Shown here one piece after another: positions 45,558 through 56,903 of a DNA stretch of 64,000 nt. Made by a program: the position numbers and the translations under genes. Source of the DNA: Prunus persica (lineage: Eukaryota; Streptophyta; Magnoliopsida; Rosales; Rosaceae); assembly GCF_000346465.2 (NCBI RefSeq), contig NC_034012.1:18216548-18280547 (forward strand). The letters run 5' to 3'. Position 1 is the stretch's first letter, and every line of letters begins with the position of its first letter. The notes under the pieces were generated by a model. It did no database searches, was not told the DNA's origin, and was given only the letters and a program-made list of their open reading frames with translations.

Positions 45558-48438
45558 TTAAAATGATACCTACTCCAATTTCTGCATTATATTGATAATA
45601 GTTATAGCCAAGTTTTCTTAATATGTAATCACCTTCGAAACCAATGATCAAAAGGTCAAGGTTTGGGGGTTCAACTTATGTAGCTATGCTATAATTTTAG
45701 TATCTTATATTTGGATAATGCAATCAAGGAATAACAATAAATGCAGACGTGGATTAGATCATTTGGTCAGTGCAATGAGCGTTCCTCTCGAGTTTAAGCC
45801 CCATTACCTATAGATTATGTTAATTTAAAATAATTCAGAGTATTACTTTCAATTAGAAAAAGGGATTATGAATAGATAAGCTAACCTATTGTAGACGCAT
45901 CCAGACTGAAAGCAATTATTTCAATCTATTGTACACACACAGGGACACAACAACCAACCACGTTACACTAAACTTTCTCTATCTTGAGGTGGCCATGATA
46001 ATATAAAACTTTTCTCGGCTGCCCTCTCAATATTCTTCTCTTTTTTTTTACACAAACGATATATTGTTTCCATATGTTCGAGGGACACTGTTTCCCTCCT
46101 TACTTAGAAAGAGGCATTCCTACTTCTTACAAATCAAAGTTTGACACATATACAAAAATATTTTATCAAAAACACAAAAAGAAGAATCTTAACTAACATG
46201 TCAAACTATGATTAGCAAGAAAGTAGGAGTCCCTAGTTTCAGAAAAGGAGGCAAGTATTTTCCATGTTGGAGAGGCACACACAAGCACTTGGCACAACAC
46301 TACTATTAGCAGAAAAACAAACAAGATGACAAGTGTGAGGTCAGACTTCTTCCCCAGTGAACAAAATGACAAGTTGTTTGTGATGGCTTCATGCCAAGAT
46401 GAGCTCGAGGGGAAGTTACCAAAATCCAGAAAGCTCTAGGCACGAGTGGGAGGTTAGGGGTGGGTTTTTGTTTTTGTCTAGCAAGTGACATTTTGATAGA
46501 AAATTGGATGAAATTTTAAAACATTGATGGTAAGGTTGAAATTCATTATTTATAAAGAGTCTGAGTGCTAAATTAATTATATTTAAAAAAAGGAATATGT
46601 TAGGCGTATTATATTTATATATAGCTTTGTGTATCATCTCTTTAATAGAGGTGCACCCTATTGTATTCGTGGGCTCTGCCTCTATATAAAATGTAATACA
46701 CAATGTGGTATATAAATGTAGTAAGTCTAATATTACCCAAAAAATAATTGAGGGTGATTTATGCTTTTCTTAAATAAATAAATAAATCTTAAATAAATAA
46801 ATAAAAAGCCTGGTGACAGAATTATTTATTTATTTGTTTAGTTTTTGGTACAAGGTTGGGCCTAAAAATGAAAGCCTGTCCCTCCAAATATAATGCTGTA
46901 CCAAACCAAACGGCCCACACCACAAAGGTGGGAAGGTGGGAAGGTGGGAAGGTGGGTTTCCGAGAAGAAGACGTAGGTCCCACTTATTCAACTTTAATCT
47001 TATATTGACCAAACACTAGACGATATCTTTATGTCCTATGGCGATTCAACCTTTCTTTTTCTCTCTTTCGTTCTCACTTTCGTCTTTTTTTTTTGTCAAT
47101 TTATTTCTTAAGTTGCATACCTTTTTTCAATTCAAGTCACATCCTCCATTGCATTATTGATATTAATTGGCATATGCTTTCCACGACAGATTGATATGGA
47201 CAGACACGTAGGTTTACATTTCATATATCCGACATGTATATTGAACCTTTTGTACTCCGACTGCATGTAGGGTTTGTTTGTATGAAATGCCGTAAAAGAA
47301 AGAACTTAGATTTGATAATACATAAAACAGTAGATAGATTGTATGCACTTAAAATACATAGCACTGTATGTTATATTTTTCTAAATTAAGTGTGTGATCT
47401 TTCACACAACTTGAAATATATAAAAGATATATACCTGGTGCCATCCTACTTGAGTACGCGATTTCTGAATTCATTCAATCATAGCAGCAGCAACTCTGAC
47501 AAAAGACACGAATGGCTCAAGACTTCTGCTCTCTCATAAATTGTTTCGGCTCTCTCTTTATGATAAGATTAGGGTTAGAGAACATGCCTGACGAGAGCAG
47601 GGTCTTAAGCTTATATAGAGTTAGGTTAAATCGTCTCTACTCATCACTGAGGGCTGACTTGACTAACACTCTAAGCTCATCAAGCAACAGTTCGCGTAAA
47701 AGAAAATAAACAAGATCCCTTTAATTGGCTTCAAAACTTTCCTTATTCCACAAACTTTTGAGCCCCAAGGTATAACCTAATTTAAACTCCATTCAAACCT
47801 GATATAACTTAATTAGCATCTACTGCACCAATCTAAATAGGAATTAAGCAATTTAATTATATAATATTCTTTTGTTACAAAGAACGCCATACGAAAAAGG
47901 AGATTGGAACTATATCCTTAACTGTAAAGCTACGTATCCTCACTCTCGCTGGAGCTATAAATTCCCTCAAGGATACACGGTTTAGGACATCGTGACTTCG
48001 GCCATTTTTTCTTTCCCATGTGCATGCATCAGTCATGAGTTGTCACTAAACTCAATTTCTCTTTATTTGAGGACACAATGAATGAAAGTACACAAGACAA
48101 GAGTCTGCTGCCTTTTGAATTAATGTAAATTTGGTATTTTCTCCAAATCCAATTCCGTGAATGTGATTTTGGGCAATTGCATTTGTCTTCTTGTTTATAT
48201 ATTCAACCATGTTGCTTTTGACCCGCTTTTCCATTGTGTGTGTCTACTAGGCATATATTTTTTTTTATAACAAAAGATAAGATAGTTACAGAAAGTATAG
48301 TTCACAAGCATTGATTTGTACTGCATTAGGTGAATGTTTTTGTTGCTTTGCTTGTATGATTGCCCCAAAATAAAAGGCAGAAGGATCAAGTTGCAGTATG
48401 TACTAGTCTTGTCAACTTTTGCCTCAGAATTTAAGTCC
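45558..48438. other. Intergenic between the GASA and BURP genes
   Basis: Mostly AT-rich. Contains AATA-type runs near 46770-46805 and a four-fold GGGAAGGT-like repeat at 46926-46955. A 65-codon frame at 47512-47709 (MAQDFCSLINCF...) has no recognised domain and is not called a gene. Confidence 0.5.
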
Positions 48439-48446
48439 TATAAATA
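48439..48446 (+). promoter_or_regulatory. TATA box of the BURP gene
   Basis: TATAAATA lies about 50 bp before the start codon, implying a very short 5' leader. Confidence 0.65.
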
Positions 48447-48492
48447 TAAGCACTCACTCCATTACACTCTCAGCATCTCAGAGTTCACTACA

Positions 48493-49994
48493 ATGGAGCA
48501 CTTTCGTTTCATTTTCCTTTCTTCTTTCCTCTATGTAAGTTTTCAATAAGGTCCACAAACAAAATCTTAATTAGTAATTAGTCTCGTGTGTGTTTCTGTG
48601 TGTACTTAACCTAAGTTAACGGTTGATGCAGGTCATATTGCTGGTTGGAGTCTTTGCTTCTGAAGATGTATCCTGGGAGACTTACTGGCAGTCAGCTTTG
48701 CCAAAAACTCCAATACCCCAAGCTGTGCAGGAACTTTTACACCCAGGTTAGCTTCAAATACACCCGAAAAAAAAAAAAAAAAAAAAAACCATTCTTTTTT
48801 GTAGCTATATATTTTCATCACAGTTGGTAAGGATGTAATTTATGGCACAAGTTTGAGCTTTGTAGTTTCATTATTCCAGGCTAGGCTCATTGGTAAACTT
48901 TAGCATAGCAAACAAGCAATAAACCAGATCCCCTGTCCTGTGTGTGGACGCTTTCTTTTTGTTTTTGGGTTTTTAACATATGCTCCTGTATTAAGGAAAT
49001 CAACCAGAAGTTCTACTGGCTACAAAATTTATGTACTTCCAGTAGCTTTGAGCAAGCTTTTCTACTAATTGTACCATGAAGTTTACAAGCAAGACTTAAA
49101 GCAATCAAACAACAGACAGAAGAATCAACTTAAAATTATGTGTACAACTTTTGTAGCTGCATATTTAAACTTTTTTAAATGTTTCTTGTTGCTTATACAG
49201 AGAACTGGCCTGGGACAGAAGGCAAACGCACATACACTGGGATCAGCAAGGATGCTTTGAACATCAATACCATTCAATCCGGGTCTGCATTTCCCACTGC
49301 AGGTCCAGAAAGCTATGCCAAAGCCGCCACAGGAAAAATCCCCGTTGAGCAAGATGTTACTACTTTCTTCTTCGAAAAAGATCTGCATCTGGGGAAGAAA
49401 ATGACCTTACACTTCCCCAAAACCACAAACAATGCTAAATTTTTGCCACGTCTAGTTGCAAGGGCCCAACCCTTTTCAAGCAGCAAGTTACCCGAGATTC
49501 TAAACCGCTTTTCGCTGAAACCTGAATCAGCAGAAGCAGAGATAGTGAAGCAAACAATCGAAGAATGCGAGGAACCAAGCATCGAAGGGGAAGACAAGTA
49601 CTGCGCGACGTCCTTAGAATCTTTAGTCGATTTCAGTGTTTCGAAGCTCGGGAAATATGCTGAGGTGTTCTCAACAAAAGTGGACGGAGAAAACAAGCAG
49701 GAATATAGGATTGCGAGGAGAGTGGAGAAAATTGGAGAGAGGTCGGTGGTCTGCCATAAGCAGAAGTATGTGTATGCTGTGTTTTACTGCCATGAAATCC
49801 GTTCAACAAGGGCTTACAAGGTTTCTTTGGTGGGAGCTGATGGAACAAAAGCAGAAGCGGTTGCTGTTTGCCACAGCGATACAAGAAAATGGAACATTAA
49901 GCTTTTGGCTTTCCAGCTTCTCAAAGTTAAGCCAGGAACTGTCCCTATCTGCCATTTCTTGCCTAGTGGGAACCTTCTTTGGGTTCCAAACTAG
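48493..49994 (+). CDS. BURP-domain protein (RD22/USP/BNM2 type), three exons
   Basis: A plant-specific secreted or apoplastic protein; family members act in stress, seed and cell-wall processes. Exons: 48493-48534, 48632-48746, 49201-49994, with GT-AG junctions; 316 aa. A signal peptide is seen at about 1-23 (IFLSSFLYVILLVGVFA), then SWETYWQSALPKTPIPQAV, the usual short conserved segment after it. The BURP domain starts near residue 105 (TTFFFEKDLHLG) and reaches the C-terminus. It has the four Cys-His pairs at 237, 249, 276 and 303, spaced CHX10CHX25CHX25CH, plus two earlier cysteines at 175 and 187. The end LPSGNLLWVPN is typical. The repeat-rich linker of RD22 proper is absent, so it is closer to the short USP/BNM2-like class, though the subgroup is not settled. 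A 33-bp piece of intron 1 recurs in the 3' flank. Confidence 0.95.
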
Positions 49995-50130
49995 AAAAGA
50001 TTAGAACCTCATCTTGTGAAAACAATCATGTTTGTGGCAGAAACAAATGTGAGGGAATTATATATATATATATATGTATGAATGTGTGTGTATTTGTGTG
50101 TACTTAACCTAAGTTAACGGTTGATGTAGC
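48594..50130 (+). repeat. Direct repeat: BURP intron 1 end and BURP 3' flank
   Basis: The 3' end of intron 1 (about 48594-48632, ACTTAACCTAAGTTAACGG...) recurs almost exactly at about 50092-50130. In the second copy TGCAG has become TGTAG. The two copies enclose exons 2 and 3. Confidence 0.85.
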
Positions 50131-51000
50131 TAATTATGCTTGGACAATGTGTCATGTTGTTGGGCCATTAGAAATTTCAGAAATTTCGTTGGCTCACAAA
50201 CATGTGAATAAATGGTCCATGTCTGCCTGCCTACAATAGTGTTAGCTATGTATAAGCAGAAGAAAATATGGCGTCAATCACATTTCATATCTCTCTCTCT
50301 CTCTCTCTCTCTGTTAGTTTTTTTTTGTTAGCAAATCTCCGACTGGACGAAATTTTTTACTAAAATCACAACACTTGAGATAAAAATTTCCATGCCAAGA
50401 TAGACTCTTTCAACTCAAATATTCTAGACATACACTCACCTATTTTTCAACTTCGTCTAAACAAAACCCAAAATTTGAATAGGATGTCATGTAGGATAAA
50501 AGTTGTCCTAATATTATCAAATATTTACATTCTTTGCCATCACACCTCAAATGTCAACGTTTTTTCCCTTCCAAATTTTACGGGTTTTAGTCTTTAATCG
50601 TGTTGCATTCTCATACAAAGGTCATTTATAATTGGTTGGGGAAGAAAACGAAGGGTGGAGTATGTGTTTTCTTGTTAGATTAGAGAAGTCTCCAGTCGGG
50701 GAATGCATGAGATATTTACCTAAGATGTACGTCTCTATCTAGAAAAGTAAATGTCGGTTTTAATTTATTAACGTTGTTTGGGTTCGGCTCTATTAATCGG
50801 GTTTACTTGGTTGGGGTTGAACTGGATCAAGTTGGATATCATAAACAAGTTACATAAGCCCAAATAGGTATAGCTATTATCCCAAAAATTAAGTGAGCTT
50901 GCGTTTACCTCAAAAGAATAGTAAATTTATGCTTTTTATGTAGGAGCAACTTAGTACTTTAAAGTTTAATTACAAAAATACATTAGGATGAATATAGTGA
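49995..51000. other. Intergenic, BURP 3' flank
   Basis: Contains AT and CT microsatellites (50058-50075, 50293-50312) and otherwise AT-rich DNA with no recognised gene. Confidence 0.5.
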
Positions 51001-51409
51001 GAATGGGTTAGGGCTCGTCAATGGGCCGGGCCAGATTAGTCTAGCTCAAATTTAATGGGTTTGGGTCGAGTCGGGCTGGGTTTTAAAGAGGAGAGAGAAA
51101 ATATCGGGTCGGGCCGAGCCTCTTTTTTTAGAAAATTCAAAGCCCAAGCCCCACTCATGGGCCGAGCTAGAGAAAACCTATCGGGCCGGACCTAAACGGG
51201 ACTACTTCATTAAAAAAAATCATAAACTTAATATAAGGGCATTTTAGTCCAAATTGGAGATTAAACTCACTTAATTCCAATATTTTCACATCAAACCAAA
51301 TTCATAAAACACCAAATAAAATCACACAACTTAATAAGATTTTCCATAAAAATAATAAAACCAAGTATTATTTTTGAGGTTATTACATACACTACTACAT
51401 TTTACACTT

Positions 51410-51960
51410 TGCGCGACGAAGAAAAAAACGTCGCGCAAAGTCTCATTTAGTCGCCCCAATTACAGCGCGACAACAAAGTCGTCGCGCACATTCCGTCGCG
51501 CGAAGATCGTGAAGAAAGCCTTTGCGCGACGAGGTATAACCCTTCGTCGCGCAAAAGTGTGTGACGGGTAAACCATCGTTGCACCAACGGTGTGGAGACG
51601 AAACAACTTTTCGTCGCAAAAGTATTTGCGCGACGATCAAGTATGCGGCGCCGGTATATTTGCGCGACGACGGGAATTGCGCGACGAAATATTATTCGTC
51701 GCGCAAAATATGTTCGGGAGACGTATATGTTCGTCGCAGAACAATTCGCGCGATGAGAAAGTTTTCGTCGCACATATAATTGCGCGACGAACAATTAGGT
51801 CGTCGCGCAAAACTTTTGCGCGACGAAATGTTTCGTCGCGCAAAACGTGTTTGCGAGACGTATGTGTTCGTCGCGCATGAATTAAAACTGATAAAAAAAT
51901 TTGATTTTTTAATTTTTTTACCTGTTGGTTTGCGCGACGAAATATTTTCCGTCGCGCAAA
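51410..51960. repeat. CACTA subterminal motif array (3' side)
   Basis: TTGCGCGACGA and its complement TCGTCGCGCAA alternate many times, usually as inverted pairs separated by about 5-15 nt (for example 51411-51439, 51657-51708, 51781-51843). In En/Spm, repeated subterminal motifs bind the TNPA protein, and I infer the same role here. Confidence 0.9.
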
Positions 51961-52158
51961 AATATTATTACAATTTTTTTTTAAATATTTTTTATTTTAA
52001 ATAAAATTAGTTTCTTTTTATTGATTAAACAATGAAAATAAAATAAATTAGAATAAAATAAAATTGCAATAAAAATAAATTAGAATAAAATTTTGTTCTA
52101 AAATAAAATAAATGTATTACAAATAAAATAAATACACTAATCAAATAATGAATCAAAA

Positions 52159-53955
52159 TCAACCGAGTCGTCCAGTATGCGGCTCGGAGGGCGGGGCGTT
52201 CACCGGGGCAGTGGTCTGGTGGGGATGCCCGGGATGGACGGGCTCAGAAGTAGGCGCATCAAAACGCGGGACTGGAATGCCGGACTGTGCGAGGGACTGC
52301 AGAATGACCGACATCTGGCTCTGAAGAGTGGCCACCTGTGCTGTCAAAGCAGTGACCTGACTGCTTGACTGCGCCGATGAACGAGGTCGAGGTTCCCTCC
52401 GCCGGGCATTCCCCATCCCTCGACAATATGTCCCCGGCCTCCTCCCGAGAGTCTGATCCAACGTCTCCGTCAAGATCTGAAATCCAGCATCCTGTGGAGG
52501 AGCCACAGACTCGATCGGAGTCTCGGGAGGAAGCTGGGAGGCGGACTCCTGAAGAACAAGCTGGCTCCTCTCCACCATCGTCGTCTGTTGAACATAACAT
52601 AAAATATAAATTAAAACATGCATATAAATTGAATGCGTAACATAAGAATTAAAATTAAATAATACTTACATGAAGGGACTCGGCCAACTCATTCCCGGGT
52701 CGAACATAAACGTCACCAAAGACGTCGATCTCTGGGAACTTGGACCCCTCCTAAATTGAACAAGAAAAGAAAAATATTAGTATGGAAAAAATAACTTAAT
52801 AAAAATGACATTAAAAATGAAATAAAAATTTTGTGATTATTACCCGACGCCGTGCATCCATCCTATACGAAAAGGGTCTGGAGCCGGAATGGTGGAGAAG
52901 GGTCTTCTTCTTCCTATTACCCTTATTCACTTGGGCTTTATTCTGTTATACAAAAAATGAAACGTATTAGTTAAAATATAAAAAATTAAATAATAATGAA
53001 ATAAAAAAATAAAATAAACATTAATAAGTAATAAGTAATAATTAAACAAATATAATTAAAAATATACCGCAAATTCGGACGCTTGAAAATGAGCGCAGAG
53101 CCACTCCCAACTATCCTCCCGCCCCTCAAGCTCCTTCGGGCAACCCTCCTGAAGAGCGACTTGCGGATCATCATAGGCCTGAAAATGGTGGTGCAAGTCG
53201 CTCTTCCACTGCTTGTACCTCTCAGCGAAGAGTCTGTTGACGTACGTCAACGACTCTTCGTCGAGATCCTCCAAGTTATAGTTCGTCTGCAATCAATTAA
53301 TTAGATACGTTAAGTAATAGAAATATACACAATTTTAAAGAAAAATAATGAAAATGTAAGGTACATACCGACAACTGGCCGCGAACCTCCGCCTGGATCT
53401 CGTCAGGCATGACCCTCCAAGACTTCCATTGCATCGGGCAATGGGTCCGCACGACGTGGCCAATGTCGTGGGCCAAGGAGCTATGCAACTCCGCCGTCGG
53501 TGCAGCTCGATGGCGCTCGTCGTATCCGATGCTGATACGACTGTTGGTCACCCGGGTGACCTTCGCCGTCTTCAGCTGACGACACGGTCCTCGGGTGTTC
53601 CTCTTCGCTGCAAAGAAAAAAGGTATTAATGTTAAATAAAAAAACATTGTCAAATTTCAATATAAAATTAACAATACAAAAGTGTAGTTATACCTGGCTG
53701 TGATCCCGAGGCACCAGTACCGTCGGTCGATGTCGTGTCGAAGGTGTCGGTGGGCCGGTGCCGCCGCCTAGCACTAGCTGGCTGCGCCACGGATGACGCA
53801 GATGACACAGGCGCCTGGGGCGACCCGGGCGCCCCGGGACCAACCACCACGTGGTCCAGCAAAGCAGGAGCAGTGGCAGCAGATGCCGACTGAGCCGGGG
53901 GATCCGAACTCGGTGCAGTCGTCATCGACCTACCACGTCTAATCAAGTCTGACAT
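52159..53955 (-). CDS. TNPA-like CACTA protein, Transposase_24 family, six exons
   Basis: Second gene of the CACTA element. By analogy with En/Spm TNPA it should bind subterminal motifs and help excision; that role is inferred. Exons on the minus strand: 53955-53694, 53607-53369, 53286-53068, 52942-52844, 52750-52670, 52584-52159. All junctions are GT-AG and the frame stays open for 441 aa. The N-terminus (1-87) is low-complexity P/S/A-rich. Residues about 88-275 carry the Transposase_24 (PF03004 type) pattern: KRNTRGPCRQLK, HCPMQWKSWRVMPDEI, VNRLFAERYKQWKSDLHHHF, then WEWLCAHF, then NKGNRKKKTLLHHSGSRPFS. The C-terminal part has a heptad-like stretch (VTALTAQVATLQSQMSVILQ) fit for dimerisation, then a Pro-rich tail. 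The start was chosen at MSDLIRRGRSM because exon 1 opens there; one upstream Met is possible. No break is seen. Confidence 0.85.
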
Positions 53956-54019
53956 CTGCACATATAATTTCATTCAGAATTTAAACTAATTAAATAAAAG
54001 CATAGCCTGACCTAGGGTT

Positions 54020-54620
54020 TGGAATTTCGGAGTATCCGGGACTCCGATCAACGATCGGTCGAATCCTAAACGATCCTAGAAACACAAAGGTACAACTACG
54101 TGAGTTTCAGTTCGATCCAACGGTCCGAACATATCAAACGTCGAAATCGCACAATAGGCGAAATCCGATCAAGACTCAAACGGTAACCAAATTCAAATCC
54201 GAGCAAACCTACGCGCTCGGGACAAACAGGGGATTGCTCTGGAACACAATGCCCCACTGCCACAGCAGCCCACGCGCCACCACACGCGCCGGCAGCGCGT
54301 GGGTGTCCTAAGCGATAAAAGTCGCCGGAAAAATCTAAAAACTAACGGCCAAGGTTCCTACCCTAGGTTGAAAACATTAATTGGAGCCACTTTTGTTCTC
54401 GGACCTACCCCGAAAAATGGCCGGAAGTGGCCGGATTTGAAATTCCCAAACCGGCCAAAACCTAGGGTTTTAATTCCTATTTCCTATAGCGAAAATTCAA
54501 GAAATCCTAACCAACCATCAGCTAGAGCACAAAAAATAGTCGAGAAATCATACCTCAGGCGTCGGAAATGGTGGCCGGAGGAGAGAGAAAACGGCCGGCG
54601 ACGAATCGGGAAAAATCGCC
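54020..54620 (-). repeat. CACTA internal block homologous to the start of this window
   Basis: Upstream of the TNPA-like gene (its 5' leader/promoter side) lies a 600-bp block whose complement aligns collinearly with about 110-690. It includes CACTTTTGTTCTCGGACC (54388) and GAAATCGCACAAT (54145). It also contains telobox-like CCTAGGGTTT words. It is a shared sequence between two separate elements or copies. Confidence 0.65.
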
Positions 54621-54799
54621 TATGTGCGACGGCAGGCTCGACGGCGACGGCAGGGGCGGCTACGGAACGAGCGGAGGTGGCTGAGGTGACGGCGGAGACA
54701 GAGGGCTGAGGTGACGGCGGAGAGAGAGGGAGGAACGGAGAAAAACCAGAAAATGGGGAAGAAGGAGGCATCGGGCCGTTTCTGCAAATTTGTACGACT

Positions 54800-55545
54800 T
54801 TGCGCGACGAAGAACATCTTCCGTCGCGCAAAATGCAATTAATGAATCTTGCGCGACGAAATATCCGTGGCGCAAGTTCTCCCAGCACGACAAATTTTGC
54901 ATTGGGATTAGGTCTGTCACTTTTGCGCGACGAAAACGACATAGTTCGTCGCGCAAAAGGCTGTCGTGCCGCCAAAATTTTTGGGATTTAGGGTTTAGCG
55001 GGAGGCTGGAACTCAAGAGTTTGAGGCTTTTGCGCGACGAACAAAGATAACGTCGCGCAATATGTGCATTGCGCGACGAAAACGACATAATTCGTCGCGC
55101 AAAAGGCTGTCGTTCCGCCAAATTTTTGGGATTTAGGGTTTAGCGGGAACTCAAGAGTTTGAGGCTTTTGCGCGACGAACAAAGCTAACGTCGCGCAATA
55201 TGTACATTGCGCGACGAAAACACATAGTGCGTCGCGCAAAAGGCTGTCGTTCCGCCAAATTTTTGGGATTTAGGGTTTAGCGGGAGGCTAGAACTCAAGC
55301 GTTTGAGGCTTTTGCGCGACGAATTGAAATAAACGTCGCGCAATGGGAAACATGGTTCACTTTGCGCGACGCATTACTCTCTTCGTCGCGCAAGTTCAAG
55401 ATTGTGATTGAAATTTTTACTAAGTGTTCAAAGGGGATGGATGTGTGAAGACGGTCGCCCTGATTGCGCGACGAACATACTATGTGTGCGTCGCGCAATC
55501 TATTTCACTCTTTGCGCGACGGTTATATATGTGCGTCGCGCAAAA
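54800..55545. repeat. Internal cluster of subterminal-type motifs, including a 140-bp tandem triplet
   Basis: GCGCGACGAA/CGTCGCGC inverted pairs recur here, far from either end. Three tandem copies of about 140 bp start near 54925, 55071 and 55209. Each has GCGCGACGAAAACGACAT (drifted in the third), a CTGTCGTKCCGCC stretch, GGGATTTAGGGTTTAGCGGG and a GAGTTTGAGG (or GCGTTTGAGG) word. Confidence 0.9.
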
Positions 55546-55551
55546 CCTACA

Positions 55552-55600
55552 CCCTAAACCCTTGTAAACCCTAACCCCTAAACCCTAAACCCTAAAATAG
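55552..55600. repeat. Interstitial telomere-type repeat (CCCTAAA)n
   Basis: ACCCTAAACCCTTGTAAACC leads into three near-perfect CCCTAAA units ending near 55599. This is the plant telomere sequence, inside a transposon and only about 50 bp long. Confidence 0.9.
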
Positions 55601-55604
55601 TTTC

Positions 55605-56185
55605 AATGATCCAACCGGCAAACTTATTTTTTGATACTTGGAGATCATATACGCCAAAAATCAAAAAGACCAAACATTCAGATATCAGGGAACGGGACTA
55701 AATATTTCGACGGTTATAAATGAAAAGTCATGATTTAACGGTTATTTTAACTCCGATTTTGATCATTTTTTACAGCAACATTTGTTGACCCTATATGAAT
55801 ACAATGACTGAATTTGATCTTCAATTTCATATTTTTACACTAGGGGATACCACATAAACGTTTAAGTTACATTTTGCAAATGTATGAACAAATTTTTCGG
55901 TTTTTGGTGAATATATGATTTTGATAGCACACGCATTCTACGAAACAAGTTTTAGTCATCCAGCCGTCAAATTTGTTTTTTTAGACTTCGAGATCATAGA
56001 CAGCAAAAATCGGACAAAAAAAATATTCAGAGATTAAGTAACGGGGCAAAACTTTTTGACGGTTGTAAATAAAAAGTGATGATTGAACGGTTATTTTAAC
56101 TCCGATGTTGATGATTTTTTGCAACTACAGTCCTACAGACCATATGAATACAATGAACTACTTCGATCGCCAATTTTAAATATAT
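55605..56185. repeat. Imperfect direct repeat, period about 353 bp, inside the CACTA
   Basis: 55605-55835 and 55958-56185 share blocks such as GAACGGTTATTTTAACTCCG (the first copy has T for the opening G), TTCGACGG/TTTGACGG and CATATGAATACAATGA (first copy CTATATGAA). It is non-coding and lies between the telomere-like tract and the second internal motif cluster. Confidence 0.8.
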
Positions 56186-56225
56186 ATGTGTGTATATATA
56201 ATATTATAACGTTACCTAATTTCAT

Positions 56226-56403
56226 TTTGCGCGACGAATGGCTTCTGGTCGTCGCGCAAAAATGTCATACGCGACGCATATATATGCGTCGCGGAAACTA
56301 TGGGCGACGACGTGTATTCGTCGCGCAAACGTTACGCGACGCATATGTATGCGTCGCATATGGTATTTTTGCGCGACGATGAGGAGCCCTTCGTCGCGCA
56401 AGT
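56226..56403. repeat. Second internal cluster of GCGCGACG motifs
   Basis: Several inverted pairs around short spacers, including ATACGCGACGCATATATATG variants (ACGCGACGCATA). It lies just 3' of the TNP2 gene. Confidence 0.9.
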
Positions 56404-56903
56404 ATTTGGCGCCATAGATCCTCATTTAATTCAAATTGTGTATGCTTTGTATTTTTTGGAAAGGTTTTGTATTCATCATTTTTGATGCTTTGTATTTTTT
56501 GGAAAGGCTTTGTATTTCTTCATCAAAACCAAACTAAATTGATAATTAAGGTTTGACTAGATTGATGCCACTAATCATGAACCAAAGTGAAGAAAAATAA
56601 GTTGCACACAGATACTATTGGAGAAATAACTTATATTTTTTGTTTAAACATTAAGAAATAACTATATCTCAAAATAACAAAATAATAATTGAAGAGTTAA
56701 AGACATGAATAAATAAATAAATAAAAACCAATCCACAAGCACGGGGTCGTAATAAGTACTGACTAAAGTATTGACATTCCAATGAAGTTTGTGATTAAAT
56801 ATGGAGAATGAATACACAACTACATATGGACAACTACATATATTCAAAGATTTGTATTACACGAAATGAATACACTAACATAATAAATTTACAAATAAAT
56901 TCA
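56404..56903. other. CACTA interior 3' of TNP2, nothing recognised
   Basis: AT-rich sequence between the motif cluster and the TNP2 stop codon; probably 3' UTR and terminator region. Confidence 0.4.

Noticed and set aside
47512..47709. A 65-codon open frame as a small gene
   Set aside because: No homologous motif, signal peptide or cysteine pattern was recognised; chance length is likely.
51374..51880. Arg-rich open frames in both strands
   Set aside because: They are translations of the GCGCGACG motif array, not proteins.
53667..53973. The first 'MKLYVQ' methionine as the TNPA start
   Set aside because: MSDLIRRGRSM six codons later is the more probable start; the upstream residues look like leader sequence, though this is not proven.
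55552..55600. A chromosome end
   Set aside because: Only about 50 bp of telomere-type repeat with unrelated sequence and genes on both sides; it is interstitial.
54800..56403. CRISPR-like array (regular short repeats with unique spacers)
   Set aside because: The repeats are inverted, not direct, the spacing is irregular, and the context is a plant CACTA transposon with identical motifs at its ends.
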